Notes: generated from the sequence alone by a model not told the origin. Positions 32,740 through 42,257 are shown, numbered from the stretch's first letter. The stretch is 64,000 bases of DNA from Streptomyces sp. CBMA29 (GCF_014596445.1 NZ_MECL01000204.1:1-64000), one strand, 5' to 3'. Program-made: numbers and translations.

Positions 32740-34125
32740 GTGAAGACGACGAAGACGACGAAGACGACGAAGCACACGAAGGCGGCGGCGGGGACGGCGA
32801 CCGTCGAGACGAAGCAGGTGGCGTGGACGCCGGTCGGTGGGGCGGGGCAAGGGCCGGGAGGCGGCCGGGCGGCGCCGGAGACGGTGACGCTGAACCGGGC
32901 GCGGGAGGAGCTGGGCCTGGATTTCACGCTCTTCGAGCTGGCGCTCCAACTCGGCGAGATCCGCACGGTCTCGCGCGGGAGCGGCCAGTGGCGGGTGCCC
33001 GTGGACGAGGTGACCCGGCTGCGGGACGCGGAAGGCCATCCGCAGGCGCTGCTCGACCGGCTCCGACTGGTGACCAGCACCGAGGGCGCGGCGATGATCG
33101 GGATCAGCCGGGACCGCCTTGTGCGACTGGCGAGGCTCGGGCTGATCCGCCCGGTGCGCTGGTACGTCAACCGGTACCGGGCGCTGGTGTGGGTGTATCT
33201 CGGCCATGAGCTGAGGGAGTTCGCCGCCGCGAGCCCCGCGATGCTGAAGGGGCGGCTGCCCGCGGGACTGCGTGAGGCGCTGGACGCCGGGCAGGATCAG
33301 CGGGCCCTCGGCTGGCGGTCCCGCCGGGTCGCCCAGCTCGTAAGGGACTGCCATGACGCCTGGGACGAGGCCGCCGTCTGGGCCGCGCTGCTCGGTCCCG
33401 AGGTGACCGACGACGCCGTGCCCGCCCCCTTCGACCGGGCCCGACTGCGCGGAATCCGTGCGGCGCTGCCACCGGGCCGCCCAGGACCGCTCGCCTCACC
33501 CGAGCTGACGCGAAGCCTCACGACCGCCGACCATCCGGACGAGATCGCGCTGGCCCTGGTCGCCCTCGCGGACGCGCTGGGCCGCGCTCGGACCGAACAG
33601 CCCGCACCGCACCCGGCCTTCGCCCCGGCGGACCGTCTGCCGCTCGCGCTCGCGCTCACGGAGCGGGTGCCGCAGCCGCCTGAGCGACTTCCAGAACCGG
33701 GCCCGGTTCCAGGCCCGAAACCTGATCCGAGCCCGACCGCGATCCCGGGACTGGGCGCGATCCTGGACTTGGGCGCGCGTCCGAATTTTGGGCCGATTTC
33801 TGGGCCGGAGCCGGAGCCGGAGCCGGAGCCGATGTCGAGGCCGGTGCCGGGTGAGCCGGCCGGGCCGCACTCGGCGGAGAGGCCCGCGCCCGTGCGCCCC
33901 CGGCACGCGGCGCCGCACCGAAAGCGGGGCACCGCCCGGCCGCCGGGCAGGCCGGTGGGTGAGGGCAGGCGGCCCCGGCGCGGGCTGTTGGGGCTGCTGC
34001 GCGGACGCAGGTCAGCCGCCGATCTTGCGGAACAGCCCTTCCTGCATCACCGATACCAGCAGACGCCCCCGCCGGTCGAAGATCTGTCCCCGCGCCAGAC
34101 CGCGGGCACCGGTCGCGACGGGTGA
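32740..34125 (+). CDS. DUF6397-like hypothetical protein with HTH-like core
   Basis: A 461-residue protein. The N-terminus has a Lys/Thr repeat (about residues 2-12) encoded by three copies of AAGACGACG (32743-32769). The conserved part (about 45-230) contains TLNRAREELGLDFTLFELAL and GAAMIGISRDRLVRLARLGLI, which look like helix-turn-helix or excisionase-type elements, as in the Streptomyces family I recall as DUF6397. The C-terminal 180 residues are Pro/Glu/Arg-rich and disordered. GTG 32740 was chosen for the GGGGGA nine bases upstream. The last 38 codons run antisense through the convergent thioesterase gene, an overlap of 114 bp. Confidence 0.7.
   Translation: MKTTKTTKTTKHTKAAAGTATVETKQVAWTPVGGAGQGPGGGRAAPETVTLNRAREELGLDFTLFELALQLGEIRTVSRGSGQWRVPVDEVTRLRDAEGHPQALLDRLRLVTSTEGAAMIGISRDRLVRLARLGLIRPVRWYVNRYRALVWVYLGHELREFAAASPAMLKGRLPAGLREALDAGQDQRALGWRSRRVAQLVRDCHDAWDEAAVWAALLGPEVTDDAVPAPFDRARLRGIRAALPPGRPGPLASPELTRSLTTADHPDEIALALVALADALGRARTEQPAPHPAFAPADRLPLALALTERVPQPPERLPEPGPVPGPKPDPSPTAIPGLGAILDLGARPNFGPISGPEPEPEPEPMSRPVPGEPAGPHSAERPAPVRPRHAAPHRKRGTARPPGRPVGEGRRPRRGLLGLLRGRRSAADLAEQPFLHHRYQQTPPPVEDLSPRQTAGTGRDG
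32743..32769. repeat. 9-bp tandem repeat, three copies
   Basis: Three perfect copies of AAGACGACG at the very start of the DUF6397-like gene encode Lys-Thr-Thr repeats. Slippage here would only change repeat number. Confidence 0.75.
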
Positions 34126-34878
34126 CTCCTGCTGGTACAGGAACCACTCGTCGGCGCGGAACGGCCGGTGGAACCACATGGCGTGGTCGAGGGACGCCAT
34201 GTCGAAGCCCCGCGGTCCCCACAGCGGTTCGATCGGCACACGTACGGCGTCCAGCAGCATCATGTCGCTGGCGTAGGTGAGGGCGCAGGTGTGCACGAGC
34301 GGGTCGTCACCGAGCTGTCCGACCGCGCGCATCCACACCGCGCTGCGCGGCTCGGCGCCCTCGATCTCCTCGGGCGTCCAGCGCAGCCGCTCCACATAGC
34401 GGATCTCGAAGGGCTGGCGGCGGGTCATCCGCTCCAGCGCCTCGGGCAGCACGTCCAGATGCGAACGCAGTTCTTCGCCGAGTCCCGGCAGGTCGTCGGG
34501 CTCGGGCACGTCGGGCATCGGCAGTTGGTGCTCGAATCCCGGTTCCGGCTGATGGAAGGAGGCGGTCAGGTTGAAGATCGTCCGGCCCTGTTGGATCGCC
34601 ACCACCCGCCGGGTGGTGAAGGAACGGCCGTCACGGACCCGTTCGACCTGGTACACGATGGGCACTCCGGGCCGGCCCGGCCGCAGGAAGTACGCGTGCA
34701 GCGAGTGCACCGGCCGCCCGCCGTCGGTGGTGCGGCCCGCGGCGACCAGCGCCTGCCCGGCGACCTGGCCGCCGAAAACCCGCTGCAACCGCTCCTGCGG
34801 ACTCTGCCCGCGGAAGATGTCCTGTTCGATCCGCTCCAGGTCGAGCAGATCCACCAGCCTCTCGGCCGGGTTCGTCAT
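34012..34878 (-). CDS. tesB: acyl-CoA thioesterase II
   Basis: A 288-residue double hot-dog thioesterase that hydrolyses medium- to long-chain acyl-CoA. Seen are RVFGGQVAGQALVAAGRTT and HSLHAYFLRPG in the first domain, with RDGRSFTTRRVVAIQ. The second domain has LTYASDMMLLDAV, then ASLDHAMWFHRPFRADEW with the catalytic Asp region, and GQIFDRRGRLLVSVMQEGLFR at the end. ATG 34878 has GAGGAC upstream. It starts 25 bp after the helicase stop on the same strand, so the two are likely co-transcribed. Its 3' end overlaps the DUF6397-like gene on the other strand by 114 bp. Confidence 0.93.
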   Translation of the reverse strand: MTNPAERLVDLLDLERIEQDIFRGQSPQERLQRVFGGQVAGQALVAAGRTTDGGRPVHSLHAYFLRPGRPGVPIVYQVERVRDGRSFTTRRVVAIQQGRTIFNLTASFHQPEPGFEHQLPMPDVPEPDDLPGLGEELRSHLDVLPEALERMTRRQPFEIRYVERLRWTPEEIEGAEPRSAVWMRAVGQLGDDPLVHTCALTYASDMMLLDAVRVPIEPLWGPRGFDMASLDHAMWFHRPFRADEWFLYQQESPVATGARGLARGQIFDRRGRLLVSVMQEGLFRKIGG

Positions 34879-34903
34879 CGCGTCCTCTTCGTCGTGCACC
34901 GGA

Positions 34904-37417
34904 TCACAGCTCGCCGACGTCGGTCAGCCGGATCACCGCGCGGCCCTCTTCGTCGGAGGCCGCGAGGTCGACCTCGGCGGAGATCCCCCAGCCGTGGTCA
35001 CCATTGGGGTCGGCGAAGGTCTGCCGGACCCGCCACAAGCCGTGCTCCGGCTGCTCCTCGATCTGCAACAGCTTCGGGCCGCGAGCGTCGGGACCGGTGC
35101 CGAGGTCGTCGTACTCGTCCCAGTACGCGTCCATCGCCTCCGCCCAGGCGTCGGCGTCCCACCCGGCCTCGGCGTCCAACTCGCCGAGCTGGTGGTACTT
35201 CTCCAGCGCCGCCAGCTCGACCCGGCGGAACATCGCGTTGCGCACCAGCACCCGGAAGGCGCGGGAGTTGGCGGTGACCGGCTTGACCTGGTCGGCCCGC
35301 TCCGCCGCCTGCTCGGCCGTCTCCACCTCCGGATTGGCGAGCTGCTCCCACTCGTCCAGCAGGCTGGAGTCGACCTGGCGCACCAACTCGCCAAGCCACG
35401 CCGTCAGATCCTGGAAGTCCTCCGACTTCAGGTCGTCGGGCACCGTGTGCTCCAGCGCCTTGTACGCGCCGGCCAGGTAGCGCAGCACGATGCCCTCGGT
35501 GCGGGCCAGCTCGTAGTAGGAGGTGAACTCGCCGAAGGTCATGGCGCGTTCGTACATGTCACGGACGATGGACTTGGGCGACAGCGGGTGGTCGCCCACC
35601 CACGGGTGGCTCTGGCGGTAGATGCCATAGGCGTGCGACAGCAGCTCTTCGAGAGGCTTGGGATAGGAGACGTCCTGAAGACGCTCCATCCGCTCCTCGT
35701 ACTCGACACCGTCCATCTTCATCTCGGCGACGGCTTCGCCACGGGCCTTGTTCTGCTGGGCTGCCAGGATCTGCCGCGGGTCGTCGAGGGTGGACTCCAC
35801 CACCGAGACCATGTCCAGGGCGTAGGACGGGGAGTCCTTGTCGAGCAGTTCGAAGGAGGCCAGGGCGAAGGTCGACAGCGGCTGGTTGAGCGCGAAGTCC
35901 TGCTGGAGTTCGACGGTCAGCCGGATGATGCGGCCCTCCGCGTCAGGCTCGGGGAGGCGTTCGACCACCCCGCCGTCGACCAGCGAGCGGTAGATGGCGA
36001 TGGCCCGGCGGATGTGCCGCAACTGGTGGCGGCGGTCCTCGTGGTTGTCCTCCAGGAGGTGCCGCATCGCGTCGAAGGCGTTGCCGGGCCGGGCGATCAC
36101 CGACAGCAGCATGGTGTGGGTGACGCGGAAGCGGGAGGTCAGCGGCTCCGGCTCGGCGGCGATCAGCTTCTCGAAGGTGAGATCCGACCAGTTGACGAAG
36201 CCCTCGGGCGGCTTCTTGCGGACCACCTTGCGGATCTTCTTCGGGTCGTCCCCGGCCTTGGCGAGCGCCTTCTTGTTCTCGATGACGTGCTCGGGCGCCT
36301 GTGCCACCACGAACCCGGCGGTGTCGAAACCGGCCCGCCCGGCGCGCCCCGCGATCTGGTGGAATTCCCGCGCCCGCAGCGTGCGCACCCGCGTGCCGTC
36401 GTATTTGGTGAGCGCGGTGAACAGCACGGTGCGAATCGGCACGTTGACGCCGACCCCGAGGGTGTCGGTGCCGCAGATGACCTTCAGCAAGCCCGCCTGG
36501 GCGAGCTTCTCCACCAGCCGCCGGTACTTGGGCAGCATCCCCGCGTGGTGGACACCGATGCCGTGCTTGGCGAAGCGCGCGAGGTTGCGGCCGAAGGTCG
36601 TGGTGAAGCGGAAGTGGCCGATCAGATCGGAGATGGCGTCCTTCTCGGCCTTCGTGCACATGTTGATGCTCATCAGCGCCTGGGCCCGCTCGACGGCCGC
36701 CGCCTGCGTGAAGTGCACGATGTAGACCGGGGACTGCCGGGTCTCCAGCAGTTCGGTCAGCGTCTCCGTCAAAGGCGTCGTCACATACTCGTACGACAGC
36801 GGCACCGGCCGGGTCGCCGAGCGCACGACCGCCGTGGGGCGGCCGGTGCGGAGGGTCAGGTCCTCCTCGAAGCGGGAGACGTCACCCAGCGTCGCCGACA
36901 TCAGCAGGAACTGCGCCTGGGGCAGTTCGAGGATCGGGATCTGCCAGGCCCAGCCGCGGTCCGGCTCCGCGTAGAAGTGGAATTCGTCCATCACGACCTG
37001 GCCGACGTCGGCGCTCTTGCCGTCGCGCAGTGCGATGGAGGCGAGGACCTCGGCGGTACAGCAGATCACCGGCGCGTCCGGGTTGACCGAGGCGTCGCCG
37101 GTCAGCATCCCGACGTTCTCGGTGCCGAACAGCTTGCACAGGTCGAAGAACTTCTCCGACACCAGCGCCTTGATCGGCGCGGTGTAGAAGGTGACCTCGT
37201 CCCGGGCCAGCGCGGCGAAGTGCGCACCTGCCGCGACCAGGCTCTTTCCCGACCCGGTGGGGGTGGAAAGGATCACGTTCGCACCCGAGACCACCTCGAT
37301 GAGCGCCTCCTCCTGTGCCGGATAGAGAGTGATCCCCTGACCCTCGGCCCACGTCGAAAACGCTTCGAAGAGGGCATCGGGGTCCGGGGCGGGAGGCATC
37401 TGATCGATAAGGGTCAC
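34904..37417 (-). CDS. Ski2-like DEAD/DEAH-box RNA helicase with DUF3516 C-terminus
   Basis: An 837-residue superfamily 2 helicase. Motif I is TPTGSGKS, motif II DEFH, motif III SATLGDV, and motif VI QIAGRAGRAGFD. The C-terminal half (about 480-837) matches the actinobacterial DUF3516 region. Ski2-like enzymes unwind RNA or RNA-protein complexes; the bacterial members probably act in RNA turnover or ribosome work. GTG 37417 is supported by the conserved N-terminus TLIDQMPPAPDPDALFEAF; the frame continues upstream but unlike homologues. It is upstream of tesB in a two-gene unit, and divergent from the YdjM-like gene. Confidence 0.92.
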   Translation of the reverse strand: MTLIDQMPPAPDPDALFEAFSTWAEGQGITLYPAQEEALIEVVSGANVILSTPTGSGKSLVAAGAHFAALARDEVTFYTAPIKALVSEKFFDLCKLFGTENVGMLTGDASVNPDAPVICCTAEVLASIALRDGKSADVGQVVMDEFHFYAEPDRGWAWQIPILELPQAQFLLMSATLGDVSRFEEDLTLRTGRPTAVVRSATRPVPLSYEYVTTPLTETLTELLETRQSPVYIVHFTQAAAVERAQALMSINMCTKAEKDAISDLIGHFRFTTTFGRNLARFAKHGIGVHHAGMLPKYRRLVEKLAQAGLLKVICGTDTLGVGVNVPIRTVLFTALTKYDGTRVRTLRAREFHQIAGRAGRAGFDTAGFVVAQAPEHVIENKKALAKAGDDPKKIRKVVRKKPPEGFVNWSDLTFEKLIAAEPEPLTSRFRVTHTMLLSVIARPGNAFDAMRHLLEDNHEDRRHQLRHIRRAIAIYRSLVDGGVVERLPEPDAEGRIIRLTVELQQDFALNQPLSTFALASFELLDKDSPSYALDMVSVVESTLDDPRQILAAQQNKARGEAVAEMKMDGVEYEERMERLQDVSYPKPLEELLSHAYGIYRQSHPWVGDHPLSPKSIVRDMYERAMTFGEFTSYYELARTEGIVLRYLAGAYKALEHTVPDDLKSEDFQDLTAWLGELVRQVDSSLLDEWEQLANPEVETAEQAAERADQVKPVTANSRAFRVLVRNAMFRRVELAALEKYHQLGELDAEAGWDADAWAEAMDAYWDEYDDLGTGPDARGPKLLQIEEQPEHGLWRVRQTFADPNGDHGWGISAEVDLAASDEEGRAVIRLTDVGEL

Positions 37418-37550
37418 CCCACCATCTTGCCTGTACCGGCGGCACGCGGCGGAACCGGAGCGGGCCGCGGTGATCATCAACGATATGGTGTGCCGTCAAC
37501 GATGCGTCAACTCCGCCTGCGGGCGGCCTTGTAGGGGGCTGAGCACCACC

Positions 37551-38345
37551 ATGATGGGACCTGCGCACTCACTCTCGGGAGCGGCGGCCTGGCTGGCCGT
37601 CGGAGCGGTCGCGGCGGGTGTGGATCATGCCATGCCCTGGCCCACGCTCGTCGTCGGTGCGCTGATCTGTGCGGGTGCCGCCCTCGCCCCCGACCTGGAC
37701 CATCAGGCCGCGACGATCTCGCGCGCGTTCGGCCCGATCTCCCGCGTGCTGTGCAAGATCATCGAGCATCTGGCGCACGCCGTCTACAAGGCGACCCGGA
37801 TGCAGGGCGACCCGCGACGGGCGGGCGGCCACCGCACCCTCACCCACACCTGGCTCTGGGCGGTCCTGATCGGCGGCGGCTTCTCGGCCGCCGCGGTCTA
37901 CGGCGGCCACTGGGCGGTGTTGGTCATCTTGTTCATACACATGGTGCTCGCCGTCGAGGGACTGCTGTGGCGGCAGGCCCGGATGTCCAGCGACGTGCTG
38001 GTGTGGCTGCTCGGCGCGACCAGCGCCTGGGTGCTCGCCGACGTGCTCGACAATCCGGGCAACGGCAAGGACTGGCTGTTCACCGACCCCGGCCAGCACT
38101 ACCTGTGGATCGGGCTGCCCATCGTGCTCGGCTCGCTCGTGCACTGCGTCGGTGACGCGCTGACCGTCTCCGGCTGCCCGATCCTGTGGCCGATCCCGAT
38201 CGGCCGCCGCCGCTGGTACCCGATGGGACCCCCGAAGTTCATGCGCTTCCGAGCCGGGAGCTGGGTGGAGCTGAAGGTGCTCACCCCGGTCTTCTTCCTG
38301 GCGGGCGGCGGCTGCGCGCTCGGCGCGCTGGGCGTCTTCGGCTGA
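37551..38345 (+). CDS. YdjM-like membrane-bound metal-dependent hydrolase (DUF457)
   Basis: A 264-residue protein with about four to six membrane helices. His/Asp-rich motifs typical of the family are GPAHSLSGAAAW, ALAPDLDHQAATISRAFGP, GHRTLTHTWLWA and SLVHCVGDALTVSGCPILWP. Homologues are predicted phospholipase-like or LexA-induced inner membrane proteins of unknown substrate. ATG 37551 or 37554 are equivalent; GGGGG lies upstream at long spacing. The 133-bp gap to the divergent helicase gene contains TCAACGAT twice (near 37477 and 37495), possibly regulatory. A strong terminator follows the gene. Confidence 0.85.
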   Translation: MMGPAHSLSGAAAWLAVGAVAAGVDHAMPWPTLVVGALICAGAALAPDLDHQAATISRAFGPISRVLCKIIEHLAHAVYKATRMQGDPRRAGGHRTLTHTWLWAVLIGGGFSAAAVYGGHWAVLVILFIHMVLAVEGLLWRQARMSSDVLVWLLGATSAWVLADVLDNPGNGKDWLFTDPGQHYLWIGLPIVLGSLVHCVGDALTVSGCPILWPIPIGRRRWYPMGPPKFMRFRAGSWVELKVLTPVFFLAGGGCALGALGVFG

Positions 38346-38367
38346 CGCGGGACCCCGCGCACGCGAG

Positions 38368-38398
38368 CGGGGCCCGGCGGCAGTGCCGCCGGGCCCCG
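38368..38398. terminator. bidirectional terminator hairpin
   Basis: A perfect 15-bp stem (38368-38382 with 38384-38398) lies in the 69-bp gap between the convergent YdjM-like and ABC transporter genes. The innermost bases must open to form the loop. Confidence 0.75.
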
Positions 38399-38414
38399 TG
38401 CCACGTCACCTGGG

Positions 38415-40196
38415 TCAGCTGTGCCAGGACCGCCACAGCGCCGCGTAGGCGCCGTCGGCGTCCACCAACTGGTGGTGGCTGCCCAGCTCGCTGATCCGGC
38501 CGTCCTCGACCACCGCGATCACATCCGCGTCGTGCGCGGTGTGCAGCCGGTGGGCGATGGCGATCACGGTACGGCCGTCCAGCACCCGGGACAGCGAGCG
38601 TTCCAGATGGCGGGCGGCCCGTGGGTCGAGCAGCGAGGTCGCCTCGTCCAGCACCAGGGTGTGCGGGTCGGCCAGCACCAGCCGGGCCAGCGCGAGCTGC
38701 TGCGCCTGCGCCGGGGTGAGCACGGCGCCGCCCGAGCCCACCTCCGCGTCGAGACCGTCCGCCAGATTGCGGCCCCAGTCCTCGGCGTCCACCGCGCGCA
38801 GCGCCGCCCACAGCTCGTCGTCGGTGGCACCGGTCCGCGCCAGCCGCAGATTGTCGCGGAGCGTGCCGACGAAGACGTGGTGCTCCTGGTTGACCAGCGC
38901 CACATGCTCGCGCACCCGCTCGGCGGGCATCCGGGCCAGCTGGGCGCCGCCCAGCGTGACCTCGCCCGCACGCGGGGCGTAGATCCCCGCCAGCAGCCGC
39001 CCGAGCGTGGACTTGCCCGCGCCTGACGGGCCGACCAGCGCCACCCGGGTGCCGGGCGGCACCGTCAGGCTCACGCCGTGCAGCACGTCGCTGCCCGCCC
39101 GGTAGCCGAACCGCACCTGGTCGGCGGCCATCTCGCGGCCGTCGGGCGAGACCGTGTGGTCGGGCTTGTCCTCGGCCACCTCGCGCACCCCGACCAGCCG
39201 GGCCAGCGACACCTGGGCGATCTGCAACTCGTCGTACCAGCGCAGGATCATGTTCACCGGGTCGACGAGCATCTGCGCGTACAGCGCGCCCGTGGTCAGC
39301 TCGCCGACCGTCATCCAGCCGTTGAGGGCGAAGGTGCCGCCGATCATCAGCACCGCGACCACGATCAGCGCGTGCGTCATGTTGATCACCGGGAACAGCA
39401 CACTGCGCAGCCACATCGTGTAGCGCTCCCATGCCACCCACTGCCCGATCCGCTGCCGCGACAGCTTCTCGCGCCGGTCGCCGAGACCGTGCGCCTCGAT
39501 GGTGCGGCCGGCGTCCACGGACTCCGCCAGCGCCGCCGCCACCGCCGCGTATCCCGCCGCCTCCGAGCGGTAGGCCCGCGGTGCGCGCCGGAAGTACCAG
39601 CGGCAGCCGACCAGCAGCAACGGCAGCGCGACCAGCACCGACAGCGCGAGCGGCGGCGAGGTCACCGTCAGCGCGCCGAGCAGCAGCCCGGCCCAGACCA
39701 CGGCGATGGCCAGTTCGGGCACCGCCTCGCGCATCGCGTTCGACAGCCGGTCGATGTCCGTCGTGATCCGCGACAGCAGATCGCCCGTGCCCGCCCGCTC
39801 CAGCACACCCGGCGGCAGCGACACCGACCGTACGAGGAAGTCCTCGCGCAGATCGGCCAGCATCTCCTCACCGAGGATCGCGCCGCGCAGCCGTACCAGC
39901 CGGACGAAGTACGCCTGCACCACGAGGGCGGCCAGGAACAGGCTGACAGCCCGCCCGAGATGGATGTCCCGGTCGCCCTTCGACAGGTCCTCGACCAGAC
40001 CGCCGAGCAGGTAGGGCCCCACCATCGAGGCCAGTACCGACACGGTGTTGACGGTCACCAGCAGGGCGAAGGCACCGCGATGCCGTTTCGCCAGTTCGCG
40101 CACGTAGCCGCGCACGGTCGCGGGGGAGCCCACCGGCAGCGTGGCGCTCTGCTGCGGCGCGGCCGGGTCGTACTCCGGCGGTCGCAGGCCGATCAT
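38415..40196 (-). CDS. ABC exporter half-transporter, subunit B (degenerate signature motif)
   Basis: A 593-residue protein with an N-terminal six-helix exporter domain (about 35-330) and a nucleotide-binding domain (about 355-593). Walker A is intact (GPSGAGKS, 389-396), as are Walker B (HTLVLDEATS) and the switch His (IAHRL, 549). The signature LSGGQ is replaced by LTPAQ (493-497). It starts at ATG 40196, overlapping the stop of the upstream subunit as ATGA, so the two are translationally coupled and expected to form a heterodimer. The likely role is export of a lipid, peptide or drug. An N-terminal extension of the frame is not protein-like. Confidence 0.92.
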   Translation of the reverse strand: MIGLRPPEYDPAAPQQSATLPVGSPATVRGYVRELAKRHRGAFALLVTVNTVSVLASMVGPYLLGGLVEDLSKGDRDIHLGRAVSLFLAALVVQAYFVRLVRLRGAILGEEMLADLREDFLVRSVSLPPGVLERAGTGDLLSRITTDIDRLSNAMREAVPELAIAVVWAGLLLGALTVTSPPLALSVLVALPLLLVGCRWYFRRAPRAYRSEAAGYAAVAAALAESVDAGRTIEAHGLGDRREKLSRQRIGQWVAWERYTMWLRSVLFPVINMTHALIVVAVLMIGGTFALNGWMTVGELTTGALYAQMLVDPVNMILRWYDELQIAQVSLARLVGVREVAEDKPDHTVSPDGREMAADQVRFGYRAGSDVLHGVSLTVPPGTRVALVGPSGAGKSTLGRLLAGIYAPRAGEVTLGGAQLARMPAERVREHVALVNQEHHVFVGTLRDNLRLARTGATDDELWAALRAVDAEDWGRNLADGLDAEVGSGGAVLTPAQAQQLALARLVLADPHTLVLDEATSLLDPRAARHLERSLSRVLDGRTVIAIAHRLHTAHDADVIAVVEDGRISELGSHHQLVDADGAYAALWRSWHS

Positions 40197-42067
40197 GCGG
40201 ATTCCTCCATCGATGCGTGGGGTACGGCCCCGGAGCCCGCGACGGACGCGGTGACGGGGCTGTGGACGGGATCGCGGTCGTCGGACGGCTCGCTCTCGCG
40301 GGTCACCACCGCCCGGTAGCGCGGGTCGGTGCGCAGCAGTTCGTGGTGGTCGCCGACCGACGTCGCCGTGCCCTCGTCCACGAAGACCACCAGGTCGGCG
40401 CGGTCCAGGACGAGCGGGCTCGACGTGAGCACCACCGTCGTGCGACCCGCGCGCAGTTCCTTCAGGCCGCGCGCGATCCTGGCCTCGGTGTGCGCGTCGA
40501 CCGCCGAGGTCGGTTCGTCGAGCACCAGCACCTCGGGGTCGGCGATCAGCGACCTGGCCAGTGCCAGGCGCTGCCGTTGGCCGCCGGACAGCGACCGGCC
40601 GCGCTCGGTGATCCGCGCCGACATCGGGTCGCCCGCCACCCCCGCGGGGTCGGCGGCGGACTGCGCGAGCGCGTCCAGCACGTCCGCGCACTGCGCGGCG
40701 GTGAGCGCCTGCTCGGCCGTGACCCGGCCGGAGGACGGCACACCCAGCAGTTCGGTCAGCGTTCCCGACAGCAGCACCGGGTCCTTGTCCTGGACGAGCA
40801 CGGCAGCGCGGGCCGCCGCGAGCGGCAGCGCGTCCAGCGCCTGCCCGCCCAGCAGCGCCGACGCCTCGCCCTCGGCTCGGACCGGGCTGTGCCCGCCGAG
40901 CCGGTCGGCCAGTACGCCCGCCGCGTCCGGGTCGCCGCACACCACGGCGGTCAGCAGCCCGGCCGGGGCGCGGAGCCCCGACTCCGGGTCGTACATCTCC
41001 CCGGCCAGCGCGCCCGCCTCCTCGGGAGCGACGCTCCCCTCGGAGAAGACGGCCGCGCCCCCGGCGGTCTCACGCGTCAGCGCCAGTACGCGCGCCGCCC
41101 GCTTCGCCGAGGGCCGCGAGAACGACCAGGCCATGGCGATCTCCTCGAAATTCCGCAGCGGGAACATCAAGAAGGCCACCGAGCCGTAGACCGTCACCAG
41201 CGCGCCGACCGAGATCCGGCCGTCCGTCGCCAGCCGGGCGCCGTCCCAGGCGACGGCCACCAGCAGCAGCCCCGGCAGCACCACCTGGACGGCACTGATC
41301 GCTGCCCACATCCGGGCGCTGTGCACCGCGGCGGTCCTGACCTGCTGGGACGCGCGACGGTAGCGGTCGAGGAACAGCTCCTCGCCGCCGATGCCGCGCA
41401 GCACCCGCAGTCCGGCGACGGTGTCGGAGGCCAGTTCCGTGGCCTTGCCCGCCTTCTCCCGCTGGAGGTCGGCCCGCTTGGTGGCGGCGGGAAGCAGCGG
41501 CAGTACGGCCAGCGCCAGCACCGGTACGGACGCGGCCACGATCACGCCGAGCGCGGGCTCGTAGAGGACCAGCGCGACGGCCACGCCGACCGTGGCGACC
41601 AGGGCGGAGGTGAAGCGCGCCAGCGCCTCGACGAACCACCCGATCTTCTCCACGTCTCCGGTGCTGACCGCGACGACCTCGCCCGCCGCGACCCGGCGGG
41701 TGAGCACCGAGCCCAGCTCGACCGTCTTACCGGCGAGCAGCTGCTGGACCCGCGCCGCGACGCTGATCCAGTTCGTGACGGCCGTACGGTGCAGCATCGT
41801 GTCGCCGAGCGCGGTGAGCACGCCGAGCAGCAGCATCAGCCCGCCCGACAGCGCCAGCCGCGACCCCGAGCGGTCCACGACCGACTGCACGGCCATTCCG
41901 ACGGCCGCGGGGAACGACGCGACGGCCGCCATGTGCAGGATGCCCCACGCGGTGGCGGCTGCCAGGCCCTTCCCCTCGCGGAGCGACAGCCAGAGCAGGA
42001 AGCGGAATCCCGTCCGGGCGTCGGGGACGCCCGGATCGGACAGGGGGAGCTTGCGGAGGGACGGCAT
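40193..42067 (-). CDS. ABC exporter half-transporter, subunit A (Walker A lost)
   Basis: A 624-residue partner of the preceding entry: membrane domain about 25-320, nucleotide-binding region about 345-600. The place of Walker A (377-386) reads VCGDPDAAGV and lacks the Gly-Lys-Ser/Thr. The switch-loop His is missing (VVLTSSP at 546-551). The signature LSGGQRQRLALARSL (493 on) and Walker B (VLVLDEPTS) are intact. It therefore probably contributes the signature to the single working ATPase site. ATG 42067 has AGGAC upstream. A 14-bp palindrome lies in the upstream region at 42203. Confidence 0.92.
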   Translation of the reverse strand: MPSLRKLPLSDPGVPDARTGFRFLLWLSLREGKGLAAATAWGILHMAAVASFPAAVGMAVQSVVDRSGSRLALSGGLMLLLGVLTALGDTMLHRTAVTNWISVAARVQQLLAGKTVELGSVLTRRVAAGEVVAVSTGDVEKIGWFVEALARFTSALVATVGVAVALVLYEPALGVIVAASVPVLALAVLPLLPAATKRADLQREKAGKATELASDTVAGLRVLRGIGGEELFLDRYRRASQQVRTAAVHSARMWAAISAVQVVLPGLLLVAVAWDGARLATDGRISVGALVTVYGSVAFLMFPLRNFEEIAMAWSFSRPSAKRAARVLALTRETAGGAAVFSEGSVAPEEAGALAGEMYDPESGLRAPAGLLTAVVCGDPDAAGVLADRLGGHSPVRAEGEASALLGGQALDALPLAAARAAVLVQDKDPVLLSGTLTELLGVPSSGRVTAEQALTAAQCADVLDALAQSAADPAGVAGDPMSARITERGRSLSGGQRQRLALARSLIADPEVLVLDEPTSAVDAHTEARIARGLKELRAGRTTVVLTSSPLVLDRADLVVFVDEGTATSVGDHHELLRTDPRYRAVVTRESEPSDDRDPVHSPVTASVAGSGAVPHASMEESA

Positions 42068-42202
42068 GGTGTCCTGAGTTCGGTGCGAGTGTGAGCGAGT
42101 GTCGGCGGGCAGCCGCGTACCTGACGGCTTCGCCCGTGCGGACATCCCGCCGGAATCCGGTCGGAGAGGAGCAAGGCTCGTCTTGCGGCCCGTACCGGGT
42201 CA

Positions 42203-42216
42203 ACAGGTTTTCCTGT
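42203..42216. promoter_or_regulatory. palindrome upstream of the ABC exporter operon
   Basis: ACAGG TTTT CCTGT lies in the 379-bp gap (42068-42446) between the exporter operon and the second amylase. It could be an operator for the exporter. The remainder of the gap holds the amylase control site at 42258 and otherwise nothing I can assign. Confidence 0.4.
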
Positions 42217-42257
42217 GAGCGACGGGATCGAGCCGCGGCCCGCGGGGGAGTGTTCCG

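Noticed and set aside
30858..33170. A very long minus-strand frame across methyltransferase, ynfA and roadblock genes.
   Set aside because: It crosses three well-supported genes on both strands and shows Arg/Pro/Gly-rich noise, so it is not a gene.
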